Below, piece after piece: positions 1-9,576 of a stretch of DNA of 64,000 bases (the first letter of the stretch is position 1; each line of letters opens with the position of its first letter). Origin of the DNA: Microvirga lotononidis (lineage in GTDB: Bacteria; Pseudomonadota; Alphaproteobacteria; Rhizobiales; Beijerinckiaceae); the NCBI RefSeq assembly GCF_034627025.1, contig NZ_CP141048.1, positions 1,314,001-1,378,000 of the forward strand, in the 5' to 3' direction. A program made the translations under genes and the position numbers. The notes under the pieces are model-generated. The model was not told the DNA's origin, searched no databases, and saw only the letters and a program-made list of their open reading frames with translations.

Positions 1-353
1 GATCCAGGGTAGCGAACATGCGAGGGGAACTCCTGCTTGCGATCGGGATACCCAGGCAGGCCCGGATCTCCGCCGACCGGGTTATATGGCGCGCGGGAGG
101 ATCAGGCCACGGCGCAGTCTTGCAGACAGCTCACGCTAAATTGAGGCCATCGGCTCGATCCTCGAGACGATCCAGCCTTGCCCGACGGGAGATTCGTGTC
201 AGCCTCCCCTGGTCATGTCCGTCTCATCCGTCTCCCCCTTGTCCTGATGGGCCGCGAAGCGGCGTCGCGCAGGAGCATCCAGAGAGCACTGGAGGCCACC
301 TCGCCTTGAGGGCCGGGATGGCGGGCAGGGCGGAGGCGGAAACGGAGGTCGGG
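1..353. other. Left-end stretch with no supported gene
   Basis: No coding region could be supported here on either strand. The reading frame of the following DUF1194 gene stays open upstream to position 18, but that extension lacks a ribosome binding site and is Arg/Ser/Pro-rich, as expected from out-of-frame high-GC sequence. A GGAGG at 344-348 serves the ATG at 354. The stretch probably holds the promoter of that gene, but no clear -35/-10 pair was found. Confidence 0.5.
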
Positions 354-1151
354 ATGGGTTTCAGGCGTCTCAGCATGGTCGCGGTTCTCGTGGCGGCATC
401 GCTCTGGCTGCCGGCTTCCGCCGCGAGGGCGGAAACGGAAGTGGATGTCGCGCTCGTCCTCGCCGTGGACGTGTCCCGCTCCATGGACCCGGACGAGCAG
501 GAGCTTCAGCGCCAGGGCTTCATCGAGGCCTTCCGCTCGCCGCAGGTGCACGATGCCATCAAGAACGGCATGGTGGGGCGGATCATCGTGACCTATTTCG
601 AGTGGTCGGGCGTCGATTATCAGCGCGTCATCGTGCCATGGACCATCATCGACGGCCCGGACGCGGCCGTGAAGTTCGCCGACGGCCTGCAGGACAGCCC
701 GATCGGCCGCCTGCGGCGGACGTCGATCTCGGGCGCCATCGACTTCGGAGCGAAACTGCTGGATCAGACCGGCGTCGAGCCGATCCGACGGGTGATCGAC
801 ATCTCGGGCGATGGCCCCAACAGCAGCGGAAGGGGCGTCGTGGCGGTCCGCGACGAGGCCGTCGCGAAGGGAATCACCATCAATGGGCTTCCCATCATGC
901 TCAAGCGCCCGACCGGCTTCGGCGACATGGAGAACCTCGATCTCTACTACAAGACCTGCGTCATCGGCGGACAGGGCGCCTTCCTCGTCCCCGTGCGGGA
1001 GCGGCAGCAATTCGCCGACGCGATCCGCACGAAGATCATCCGCGAGATCGCAGCCCTTCCGACGCCGTCCCTGATCCGGGAGGCCCAGGCGGAGCCGCCC
1101 GTCAGCTGCCAGGACGGGGAGCGGGGAACGTATCGCTGGGACCGGAACTGA
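354..1151 (+). CDS. DUF1194 domain protein, exported vWA-like
   Basis: Protein of 265 residues with a cleavable-looking signal peptide (about residues 1-26, hydrophobic core followed by ASAARAE). The rest matches the DUF1194 family, which has a von Willebrand factor A-like fold. A MIDAS-type D-x-S-x-S is visible in LAVDVSRSM near residue 35, with supporting residues in RRTSISGAI and VIDISGDG. I chose ATG 354 because GGAGG lies five bases upstream and the signal peptide starts there. The gene is convergent with the next one. The role is unknown; a periplasmic protein-protein or metal-dependent adhesion module is plausible. Family assignment is fairly sure, function is not. Confidence 0.85.
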   Translation: MGFRRLSMVAVLVAASLWLPASAARAETEVDVALVLAVDVSRSMDPDEQELQRQGFIEAFRSPQVHDAIKNGMVGRIIVTYFEWSGVDYQRVIVPWTIIDGPDAAVKFADGLQDSPIGRLRRTSISGAIDFGAKLLDQTGVEPIRRVIDISGDGPNSSGRGVVAVRDEAVAKGITINGLPIMLKRPTGFGDMENLDLYYKTCVIGGQGAFLVPVRERQQFADAIRTKIIREIAALPTPSLIREAQAEPPVSCQDGERGTYRWDRN

Positions 1152-1205
1152 CGTCACGGGCCGGTCGGCCCCGTATAAGGGGCATGAACACGTCTCAGGC
1201 CAAGC

Positions 1206-2192
1206 TCATTCCAGGGTGATGTTGGCCGTCCTGATCACCTTCTCCCACTTGCTGCCCTCCTCCTGCATGTAGGCGGCCATCTCGGCGGGAGAGCTCTGGA
1301 GCACGTCGATGCCGGCGCCGACCAGCTTGTCGCGGATCTCCGCATTGCCGATCACGCTGCGATAGGTGGCGTTGAGCTTGGCGACGATCTCGGACGGGGT
1401 GCCGGCCGGCGCGACGAAGCCCTGCCAGGCCCAGGCCTCGAAGCCCGGCTGATTCGCCGCCACCGGCGGAACGCCGGGAAGGCCGGCGAATTCCTTCGGC
1501 GAAGCGACCGCGATCGCCTGGATCGGGCCGGACAGCTGCGAGCGGGCCGTGGCGAAATCGATGAACATCATGTCCACCTGCCCGGCCACCAGATCCTGCA
1601 CGGCCGGCGCGGCGCCCCGGTACGGCACGTGGGTGAGCTTGATCCCGGCTCCTTGACCCAGCAGCTCCGTGGCAAGGTGGAACGGGCTGCCCAGTCCTGG
1701 CGTCGCATAGTTGATGCGGCCGGGATTCTTCTTTGCCTCGGCCACGAGTTCCTGGACCGATTTCACCGGCAGCTTGTTCGTATTGACGAGGAGCACCAGG
1801 GCAAAGCGCCCGGTCAGGGAAATCGGGGTAAAATCCTTGTACGGGTCGAAGGACAGCTTCCGGTAAAGGGTCCGGTTCGTCGCGAAGGTCGCCGTATCGC
1901 CCAGGAGCAGCGTATAGCCGTCGGGCTCCGCCCGCGCGACCGTATCGGCTCCGATATTGGTGCCGGCGCCGGGCTTGTTCTCGATGACGAATTGCTGGCC
2001 GAGCTTCTCGCCCATGGCGCCGAAGACGAGGCGGGCGAAGAAATCCGTTCCGCCGCCGGCCGCATAGGGCACGATCACCCGCACGGGACGGGCGGGATAA
2101 GCGGTTTGCGCGAAGCCCGGCCAGGGCGCCAGGGCCGCGGCGGCGGATCCGGCGGCCAGGGTCTTGAGGAGGGTGCGGCGGATCGGATTCAT
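1206..2192 (-). CDS. Tripartite tricarboxylate transporter substrate-binding protein (TctC/Bug family)
   Basis: A 328-residue periplasmic binding protein. It begins with a twin-arginine-like leader (MNPIRRTLLKTLAAGSAAAA, cleavage near GFAQTA) and continues with the family hallmark YPARPVRVIVPYAAGGGTDFFAR and the KPGAGTNIGAD loop. Members deliver carboxylates to a TctA/TctB membrane pair. No tctA or tctB is present in the window, so this is an orphan binder, a common situation for the Bug family. ATG 2192 is preferred over upstream codons because GGGAG sits eight bases before it and the leader starts there. The ligand cannot be read from sequence. Confidence 0.88.
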   Translation of the reverse strand: MNPIRRTLLKTLAAGSAAAALAPWPGFAQTAYPARPVRVIVPYAAGGGTDFFARLVFGAMGEKLGQQFVIENKPGAGTNIGADTVARAEPDGYTLLLGDTATFATNRTLYRKLSFDPYKDFTPISLTGRFALVLLVNTNKLPVKSVQELVAEAKKNPGRINYATPGLGSPFHLATELLGQGAGIKLTHVPYRGAAPAVQDLVAGQVDMMFIDFATARSQLSGPIQAIAVASPKEFAGLPGVPPVAANQPGFEAWAWQGFVAPAGTPSEIVAKLNATYRSVIGNAEIRDKLVGAGIDVLQSSPAEMAAYMQEEGSKWEKVIRTANITLE

Positions 2193-2395
2193 GGCGTTCT
2201 CCCAGGGATTGGTCCCGTTTTCAGGACTTGTTCGACCGGCCGGAGATAGCGTGGCCCTTGGCGGCCACAAGGCCGACCTAAGTTGAGGCTCCGTGTGCGG
2301 TCGGCTCAGTTTTTTGCCGCTCCGCCTGAACATGGCGGCACGACCTGCATTCTCCTCTTGAGCACGCAAAGCTTCGCCAAGACAGGAGATCATCC

Positions 2396-2653
2396 ATGGG
2401 CGTGAAAAAAGAAGAAGACGAACTGGTCGATGCCGGCTCGGAATATTCCTTCCCGGCCAGCGACCCGCCCTCTTATATGGGCGGATCGGCCGTCGCCGGC
2501 CCTCCCCCGCAGAAGGAGCCCGCGCGGGAGCCCGTCAACACCACCGTGTCCAATCCGGACGAGGTGAAGCCCGCAGGCGACGCCCCGGAGGGCACCGATC
2601 CCGCCCAGGTGGGCAAGGCGCCCAAGCGGCCGTCCGGCGGCAACAATCCTTAG
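2396..2653 (+). CDS. Small acidic/proline-rich conserved-looking protein with SFPASDPPSY motif
   Basis: An 85-residue hydrophilic protein, rich in Pro, Glu and Lys, with no signal peptide or membrane segment. It carries the motif SFPASDPPSYMGG near residues 18-30, which I recognise from small uncharacterised proteins of Rhizobiales. The rest looks disordered. The ATG is preceded by AGGAGATCATCC, a good ribosome binding site. The start lies just over 200 bases from the divergent binding-protein gene. Function unknown; I can only say it is probably a real soluble, largely unstructured protein. Confidence 0.7.
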   Translation: MGVKKEEDELVDAGSEYSFPASDPPSYMGGSAVAGPPPQKEPAREPVNTTVSNPDEVKPAGDAPEGTDPAQVGKAPKRPSGGNNP

Positions 2654-2864
2654 ACCTCTTCCCGCGCCCTTCTCCGGCATGGCCTTGTGACAGGACATGC
2701 CGGAGATTGCGGCAGGAGCTTCCATTCGATTGCCGGATCTTTCATCCTGCCTTCATCTTGGCAGTGGCATCTGCCCTGAGTGACCCTAAAATGGTCCGTG
2801 ATCCCCTCCGGGATCGACGAAGGATTTCGAGAACTGGCCCTGCCGGGCCGCCTCAAGGAAGTGA

Positions 2865-4505
<1,641 letters not shown>

Positions 4506-4519
4506 CGGGCATCGGACCT

Positions 4520-4942
4520 TTAATACGTCTCCCAGAGGCCCGGCGTCGCCAGCTCCAGAAGATGGCCGTCGGGATCCCGGAAATAGACGCTGGTCCCGCC
4601 GCGGGACCACGTCGTCCTGCTCTCGACGGGGATGCCCTTCTCCTGAAGCCGGCTCTCCCACGCCGGCAGCTCGTCGGCTGAAACGGCGAATCCTATATGC
4701 AGCGGTCCCTGCCCGTCATGGCCAGGGATCGTCCCGCCGGGCGTGGACATATCCTCCCGCGACGCACCGCGCAGGAAGAGCAGCAGCACGCTTTTCCCAC
4801 CGACGTCGAAGGCGCACATGCGCTGGTTGCCGAAAAGCACCTTCAGGCCGAGGGCTTCCTCATAGAAGGCTCGGGCACGCGACAAGTCGTCGACATACAG
4901 GGCCGTCTCTAGAACGGCATTGAGCGTCGGCATAGGGGGCAT
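4520..4942 (-). CDS. VOC-superfamily protein (glyoxalase/bleomycin-resistance/dioxygenase fold)
   Basis: A 140-residue cytosolic protein with the two beta-alpha-beta-beta-beta modules of the vicinal oxygen chelate fold. The first begins at LETALYVDDLSRARAFYEEALGL and the second at GPLHIGFAVSADELPAWESRL. Likely metal ligands are the His in LHIGF and the Glu in DGHLLELAT. The ATG follows GAGG nine bases upstream; an in-frame ATG three codons later is an alternative. It is convergent with pgm, 14 bases apart. Substrate unknown: glyoxalase, fosfomycin/bleomycin resistance and dioxygenase members share this layout. Confidence 0.85.
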   Translation of the reverse strand: MPPMPTLNAVLETALYVDDLSRARAFYEEALGLKVLFGNQRMCAFDVGGKSVLLLFLRGASREDMSTPGGTIPGHDGQGPLHIGFAVSADELPAWESRLQEKGIPVESRTTWSRGGTSVYFRDPDGHLLELATPGLWETY

Positions 4943-5094
4943 CGTACAAACCTCGTTGCCTGTATTTTGCTCACGGGCCCCCTTCCCATGTCCAGCGCGC
5001 CTTGGAAACAGCGCGGTTCAGAGCGGCGAAAAATTGGGCAATGATGCTGACCTTTTGGTCTTGAAACGGGCCGGCCGACCCCTTACTTCTTGCA

Positions 5095-5185
5095 ATGCAA
5101 CACGGCGATTGGCGTCGCAGCGTTGCTGCCCTTCTTGGGCGTTTCCTCCCTAAACTTCGGGCCGTTGGCAACAACGGCCTTTTTT
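5095..5185 (+). ncRNA. Candidate trans-acting small RNA, AbcR/alpha-r15-like architecture
   Basis: This lies in the 334-base gap between two protein genes. A possible promoter (CTTGAA at 5060-5065, 17 bases, TTACTT at 5083-5088) would start a transcript near 5095. The RNA would have a 5' stem (GCAAC paired with GTTGC around 5097-5127), an unpaired stretch with the anti-Shine-Dalgarno-like TTTCCTCCCT at 5142-5151, and a perfect terminator at 5160-5185. This order (stem, CU-rich loop, Rho-independent terminator, about 90 nt) is typical of AbcR RNAs, which repress ABC-transporter mRNAs in rhizobia. Family membership is inferred from layout only. Confidence 0.55.
5160..5185 (+). terminator. Rho-independent terminator of the candidate small RNA
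   Basis: Perfect 8-bp stem GGCCGTTG / CAACGGCC with a GCAA tetraloop, followed at once by six T residues. No plus-strand protein gene ends just upstream, so the terminator needs an RNA of its own. This is the strongest single argument for the small RNA. Confidence 0.85.
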
Positions 5186-5276
5186 CTTGCCTGAACCCCG
5201 AATGGCCCGAGGCTTCAGGACCGGAACATCCCGGAATCCCGAAGGTTTCTCCTGCAACGGAGCCCGGGAGAGTCAG

Positions 5277-5654
5277 ATGTCCACCCGTTCAGACCATCAT
5301 CACGCCGACATTCCTCCGACGCGGACCGTCGAGCCCATGGATGCGCCGCCGCTGACCGAAGGATCAACGACCGCGCAGCTGAAGGGCGACATCGACAGCG
5401 GCCGCACGGGCGACAAGACGCAAGTGTTCGATCCCGGCCTCTCTCCGCTCGGGACCGACGACGAGGCGGCCGGCACCCCTCCGACCCCGGAGCAGGTCGA
5501 TCGCGCCCGTCATCAGGAATCGTCCGCGCGCTGGAAGGAGGGTGTGGACAAGGACAGCTATGCCCACCAGGATTCCCGCAAGGCCCTATACGCCTTCGTC
5601 GGCTTCATCGGCTTGGTGCTCGTCCTGTTCGTGGGTGCCGTTTCGATCTTCTGA
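5277..5654 (+). CDS. Small protein with a C-terminal membrane anchor
   Basis: A 125-residue protein with a hydrophilic, Pro/Thr/Asp-rich N-terminal part (about residues 1-100) and one strongly hydrophobic segment at the very C-terminus (ALYAFVGFIGLVLVLFVGAV). It is therefore probably a tail-anchored inner-membrane protein. ATG 5277 follows CCGGGAGAG, a good ribosome binding site; upstream in-frame ATGs have none. It has no recognisable domain. Like the small protein at 2396 it appears disordered and may be lineage-restricted. Function unknown. Confidence 0.7.
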   Translation: MSTRSDHHHADIPPTRTVEPMDAPPLTEGSTTAQLKGDIDSGRTGDKTQVFDPGLSPLGTDDEAAGTPPTPEQVDRARHQESSARWKEGVDKDSYAHQDSRKALYAFVGFIGLVLVLFVGAVSIF

Positions 5655-5663
5655 CCCGATGCG

Positions 5664-6722
5664 CTAAAGCGGCGCCACGCTGTCCCGGATCACCAGCTCC
5701 GTCTCCAGCCTGATCCGCTTGGGCGACGACCGGCCCTGGAGAAGATCGATCAGGGCCGATGCCGCCGCCTGCCCCAATTCCCGCCGTGGCTGGCGGATCG
5801 TGGTCAGCGCCGGCTCGGCCACCGCGGCGAATTCGATGTCGTCGAACCCCGCCACCGAGATGTCCGTCGGGATGCTGAGCCCAGCCGAGAAGAGAGTCCG
5901 CATCAGCCCGATGGCCATCTCGTCGCTGGTGCAGAACACGGCCGTCGGACGGTCCTGGCGCACCACGATGTCCTGCCCTGCCCGCATGCCGGACTCGATG
6001 GTGTAATCCCCAGCGATGAGGAGGCCCGGATCGAACGGGAGACCTGAGGCCGCCAGCCCGTCCTTGAAGCCCTGGAAGCGTTCGCGTTCGAGGATGTTGC
6101 CCGGGGGGCCGCTCACATAGGCGATGCTGCGATGGCCCAGAGACGCCAGATGCTGGGTCATCCGGGAGGCCGCAGCGCGGTTGTCGATCTCGATCTGGGG
6201 AATGTCGGCGCCGGGAATGCCCTCGCAGAGCGCCACGAGCGGGATCGTGATGCGGGCCGGGTTCCCCTCCCCTTCGCGGCTCTGCCCGAAGAGATGACCG
6301 TTCAGGAGGATCGCGCCATCCACGCGGCCCGCCGCCGTGAAGGCGGCGAAATGGGCCTCCTTCTCGGGCGAGCCATCGAGATCGCTGATGATCATGCCGT
6401 ATCCGGCCTCGAAGAGGGTCTCCTCGATGCCGCGCAGGATCTTGGAGAAGAAGGTGTTTGCCAGATCCGGCAGAACGACCAGGACCATGTAGGTCTTCTG
6501 GGACCGTAAGGTGCGTGCGGCGGGGTTGGGCACGTAGCCGGTCTTGGCGATTGCCTCCAGGACCCGCGCACGGGCCTCGGGCGACACCCGTTCCGGGGTC
6601 GCAAGCGCCCGGCTGACCGTCGCGGTCGAGACGTCGGCAAGCTTGGCGACATCCTGGATCCGCGCCGCGCGGACCACAATGCCCTCGTGCTCCGGCCTGT
6701 CCTTGTGCCCGATATCGTCCAT
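5664..6722 (-). CDS. LacI-family transcriptional repressor of the adjacent sugar operon
   Basis: A 352-residue regulator. The LacI helix-turn-helix and hinge are at about residues 21-70 (IQDVAKLADVSTATVSRALA, then the YVPNPAARTLRS hinge), followed by a periplasmic-binding-protein-like sensor domain (TYMVLVVLPDLANTFFSKIL to the end). There is an unusual 18-residue extension before the helix-turn-helix. GGGGGAGG three bases before the ATG gives a strong ribosome binding site. It is divergent from the sugar ABC operon, and a perfect LacI-type operator lies between them, so it very likely represses that operon and perhaps itself. The inducer is unknown, presumably the imported sugar or a metabolite of it. 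Confidence 0.93.
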   Translation of the reverse strand: MDDIGHKDRPEHEGIVVRAARIQDVAKLADVSTATVSRALATPERVSPEARARVLEAIAKTGYVPNPAARTLRSQKTYMVLVVLPDLANTFFSKILRGIEETLFEAGYGMIISDLDGSPEKEAHFAAFTAAGRVDGAILLNGHLFGQSREGEGNPARITIPLVALCEGIPGADIPQIEIDNRAAASRMTQHLASLGHRSIAYVSGPPGNILERERFQGFKDGLAASGLPFDPGLLIAGDYTIESGMRAGQDIVVRQDRPTAVFCTSDEMAIGLMRTLFSAGLSIPTDISVAGFDDIEFAAVAEPALTTIRQPRRELGQAAASALIDLLQGRSSPKRIRLETELVIRDSVAPL

Positions 6723-6739
6723 GAACCTCCCCCTACCAT

Positions 6740-6758
6740 GGTTCTGTTTGACAGAACC
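6740..6758. promoter_or_regulatory. Inverted repeat overlapping a possible -35 element
   Basis: Perfect 7-bp arms GGTTCTG and CAGAACC separated by TTTGA. The TTGACA at 6748-6753 inside the dyad, 16 bases and TAAAGT at 6770-6775 form a plausible sigma-70 promoter for the sugar operon. The dyad lies 17 bases from the lacI start codon, so a protein bound here could also block lacI. Confidence 0.5.
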
Positions 6759-6777
6759 CGGGGTTTCGGTAAAGTTT

Positions 6778-6795
6778 CATGTAATCGATTACATG
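6778..6795. promoter_or_regulatory. LacI-family operator, perfect 18-bp palindrome
   Basis: CATGTAATCGATTACATG is fully palindromic with a central CG, the form expected for LacI/GalR-type operators. It would overlap the start site of the promoter at 6748-6775, a classical place for repression. It is the obvious binding site for the adjacent repressor. Confidence 0.8.
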
Positions 6796-6816
6796 GGGCC
6801 GTTGTCGTCCCCTGGG

Positions 6817-6852
6817 ATAACCCTAGATCGTCATGATAACCCGAGATCGTCA
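6817..6852. repeat. Tandem direct repeat in the sugar-operon leader
   Basis: Two 17-base copies, ATAACCCTAGATCGTCA (6817-6833) and ATAACCCGAGATCGTCA (6836-6852), differ at one position and repeat with a 19-base period. They lie in the probable 5' leader, downstream of the operator. They could be a second regulator's site or a duplication with no function. Confidence 0.6.
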
Positions 6853-6896
6853 ATTGTCCCGGCAGAGGACAGAGCCGATCATCCAGGAGGAAACGA

Positions 6897-6923
6897 ATGC
6901 CAGCCCGCGCCCCGTCCAGCTGA
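6897..6923 (+). CDS. Eight-codon ORF behind a perfect Shine-Dalgarno (possible leader peptide)
   Basis: The sequence reads AGGAGG, six bases, ATG, then codons for MPARAPSS and a TGA. The Shine-Dalgarno is far stronger than that of the real first gene at 6995 (CCGGAG). Such an arrangement could be a translated leader that controls access to the downstream start, or a relic of a lost start. No attenuator hairpin is obvious, so this is only a suggestion. Confidence 0.3.
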   Translation: MPARAPSS

Positions 6924-6994
6924 TCCACGTCGCATTCCTTCGATGATCGTCTTCCCATGCGGAAGCGAGTGATGCCGCTCATCCGGAGCCGTTT

Positions 6995-8515
6995 ATGGAA
7001 TCCGTACTTCGCGCCGAAAACATCTCGAAATCCTTCGGACCGATCGAGGTCCTGAGCGGCATTTCGCTGGATCTGAAACCCGGCGAGGTCCATGCGGTCA
7101 TCGGCGAGAACGGGGCCGGCAAATCGACCCTGATGCGGATCCTCTCGGGCCATATCGCGCCTACGAAGGGCAACCTGCACCTGAACGGCCGGCCGATCAC
7201 CTTTTCTGGGCCGGTCGATGCGGAGAGCCACGGCATCGTCCTCGTGCATCAGGAAATTCTCCTCGCGCCCGACCTGACGGTGGCGCAGAACCTCTTCCTC
7301 GGACGCGAGATCCGGCGCTTCGGATTCGTCGACGACAAGGCGATGCGCGAGCAGACGCGGTCCATCCTGCGTGAACTCGGCACCCGAATCGATCCCGACC
7401 GGGAGGTCGGCCGCCTGTCCATCGCCGACCGGCAGCTGGTGCAGATCGCCCGCGCGTTGCTCGTGCCGCACAAGGTGGTCGCCTTCGACGAGCCGACGGC
7501 GGTTCTCACGCCCATCGAGGCCGAGAGCCTGTTCGAGATCATCCGCAAGCTGCGTTCCCAGGGCGTGGCGGTGCTCTACATCTCGCACCGTCTGAACGAG
7601 GTGAAGGCGATCGCGGATCGCGTCACCGTGCTGCGTGACGGCCGCCACGTGGCGACCCGCGAAATCGAGGGCCTGGAGCCGCTCGAGATGGCGCGCCTCA
7701 TGGTCGGCCGCGACATGTCGAAGCTCTACCCGGAGAAACCGGCCGCCGCCTCCGACCAGCCTCTTCTCACCGTTCGCGACATGACCGTACCGGGCTATGT
7801 GGAGAACGCCTCCTTCACCCTGCATCGCGGCGAGATCCTCGGCTTCGGCGGCCTGATCGGGGCGGGCCGCACCGAGCTGTTCGAGGCCCTGGTGGGCCTT
7901 CGGCCCGGCCATGGGACGATCACCCTCGACGGCAGGCAGGTTCATTTCCGCGACGCCCGCGAGGCGATGGAAGCGGGTATCGTCTATCTCTCCGAAGACC
8001 GGAAAGGCAAAGGCCTGCTGCTGCAGCAGAACCTTCGCGTGAACCTGACGTTGGCGGCCCTGGAGAAGTTCAGCCGAGGCTCCTTCCTCGATGGAAGCGG
8101 CGAGGAGCAGGCGCTCGACAAGGCGATCAAGGATTTCGACATCCGCACCCGCCGCCGCGACCTTCTCGCCGGCCAGCTCTCCGGCGGCAACCAGCAGAAG
8201 CTTCTGCTCGCCAAGATGATGCTGGTCGAGCCGCGCATCGTCGTCATCGACGAGCCGACGCGCGGCGTCGATATCGGCACCAAGGAGCAGATCTACCGCT
8301 TTATCGCCTCTCTCGCTGCCGAAGGCCGCGCCGTCGTCGTCATCTCGTCTGAGATGCAGGAGTTGATCGGCCTGTGCCACCGGGTCGTCGTGATGCGCAA
8401 CGGACGCGTCGCGGGCGAAGTCGCCCAGGCCGACCTGTCCGAGGATTCCATCGTTTATCTCGCCACCGGCGTCCATGAAGAAAGGGCGGCGGAAATCGCC
8501 GCAGGCCACGCATGA
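6995..8515 (+). CDS. Sugar ABC transporter ATP-binding protein, double NBD
   Basis: A 506-residue ATPase of the RbsA/XylG/MglA type, with two nucleotide-binding domains in one chain. The first (about residues 5-230) has Walker A GENGAGKST, a weak signature LSIADRQLVQIA and Walker B VVAFDEPTAV. The second (about 250-500) has a degenerate Walker A (LIGAGRTE) and a full signature LSGGNQQK with VVIDEPTRGVDIG. This asymmetry is normal for the family. It overlaps the permease by four bases, so the two are translationally coupled. It energises uptake of a monosaccharide-type sugar; which one is not readable. Confidence 0.95.
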   Translation: MESVLRAENISKSFGPIEVLSGISLDLKPGEVHAVIGENGAGKSTLMRILSGHIAPTKGNLHLNGRPITFSGPVDAESHGIVLVHQEILLAPDLTVAQNLFLGREIRRFGFVDDKAMREQTRSILRELGTRIDPDREVGRLSIADRQLVQIARALLVPHKVVAFDEPTAVLTPIEAESLFEIIRKLRSQGVAVLYISHRLNEVKAIADRVTVLRDGRHVATREIEGLEPLEMARLMVGRDMSKLYPEKPAAASDQPLLTVRDMTVPGYVENASFTLHRGEILGFGGLIGAGRTELFEALVGLRPGHGTITLDGRQVHFRDAREAMEAGIVYLSEDRKGKGLLLQQNLRVNLTLAALEKFSRGSFLDGSGEEQALDKAIKDFDIRTRRRDLLAGQLSGGNQQKLLLAKMMLVEPRIVVIDEPTRGVDIGTKEQIYRFIASLAAEGRAVVVISSEMQELIGLCHRVVVMRNGRVAGEVAQADLSEDSIVYLATGVHEERAAEIAAGHA

Positions 8516-9510
8516 CCGAAACCGTGCTTCGCTCCACCGCCGAAAAGCGCCGGCTCAACCTCGACATGCGGGCTCTATCGCCCTTCATCGCGCTGATCGC
8601 GCTCATCATCGCGGGCGCGCTGATCAATCCGGATTTCCTCACCGCGTCGAACCTGCTCAACGTGGTGACGCGCTCGGCCTTCATCGCCATCATCGCCGTC
8701 GGAGCGACCTTTGTGATCGCAGGCGGCGGGCTCGATCTCTCGGTCGGCTCCATGGCGGCGCTCACGGCCGGCGTCATGATCCTGACCCTGAACAATCTCG
8801 GCGGCGGGGACGTGGGAACGCTCGCGCTCGGTATGCTGGCGGCCATCGCCCTGAGCGCGGCCTGCGGCCTGGCGAACGGCCTCATCGTCACCTTCGGGCG
8901 CATCGAGCCCTTCATCGTGACGCTCGGCACCATGGGGATCTATCGATCTCTCGTGATCTGGCTGGCGGCGGGCGGCACCATCACCATGCGCAACTACGAT
9001 CTGCGCGAACTCTATCGCCCGGTCTATTTCGACAGCATTCTCGGCATTCCGATTCCCATCATCGCATTCCTCGTGGTAGCGGCGATCGGAGCGCTGATCC
9101 TCTATCGCACGTCCTTCGGCCGGCATGTGGTGGCGCTCGGCTCGAACGAAGACGTGGCCCGCTATTCAGGCGTGCCGATCTGGCGCGTGCGCACCCTCAC
9201 CTACGTCATCCAAGGCATCTGCGTCGGCATCGCCGTGCTGGTCTACGTGCCGCGCCTCGGCTCCGCCACGCCTACGACCGGCCTTCTGTGGGAGCTGCAG
9301 GCCATCACGGCCGTGGTCATCGGCGGCACCGCGCTGAAGGGCGGCGTCGGCCGCGTCTGGGGTACGGTGGTCGGCGCCGTGATCCTCGAACTCGTCGCCA
9401 ACATCATGGTGCTGTCGAACTTCGTCTCCGAGTTTCTCGTGGGCGCGGTTCAGGGCGCCATCATCATTATCGCCATGCTCGTGCAGCGGTCAGTCCACCG
9501 CGGGCGATGA
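8512..9510 (+). CDS. Sugar ABC transporter permease (RbsC-type)
   Basis: A 332-residue integral membrane protein of the BPD_transp_2 family, with about 8-10 hydrophobic segments. It shows the usual signature GGGLDLSVGSMAALTAGVM near residue 75 and the cytoplasmic loop EDVARYSGVPIWRVRTLTY that contacts the ATPase. The ATG overlaps the TGA of the ATPase gene. It forms the channel of the LacI-controlled importer. Confidence 0.94.
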   Translation: MTETVLRSTAEKRRLNLDMRALSPFIALIALIIAGALINPDFLTASNLLNVVTRSAFIAIIAVGATFVIAGGGLDLSVGSMAALTAGVMILTLNNLGGGDVGTLALGMLAAIALSAACGLANGLIVTFGRIEPFIVTLGTMGIYRSLVIWLAAGGTITMRNYDLRELYRPVYFDSILGIPIPIIAFLVVAAIGALILYRTSFGRHVVALGSNEDVARYSGVPIWRVRTLTYVIQGICVGIAVLVYVPRLGSATPTTGLLWELQAITAVVIGGTALKGGVGRVWGTVVGAVILELVANIMVLSNFVSEFLVGAVQGAIIIIAMLVQRSVHRGR

Positions 9511-9576
9511 AACCGGGCTTGAGCCCACCGGACAAGGGACAAAGGGCTTAAAACGAACTCTTCAGGGAGGAATGAG

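Noticed and set aside
1152..1205. GGGCC-GGTC-GGCCC hairpin between the first two convergent genes as a terminator
   Set aside because: The stem is only five base pairs and no T-tract follows on either strand.
2800..2815. GATCCC-CTCC-GGGATC hairpin before pgm
   Set aside because: Short, without T-tract or a clear promoter nearby; a chance palindrome is likely, so it is not listed as a feature.
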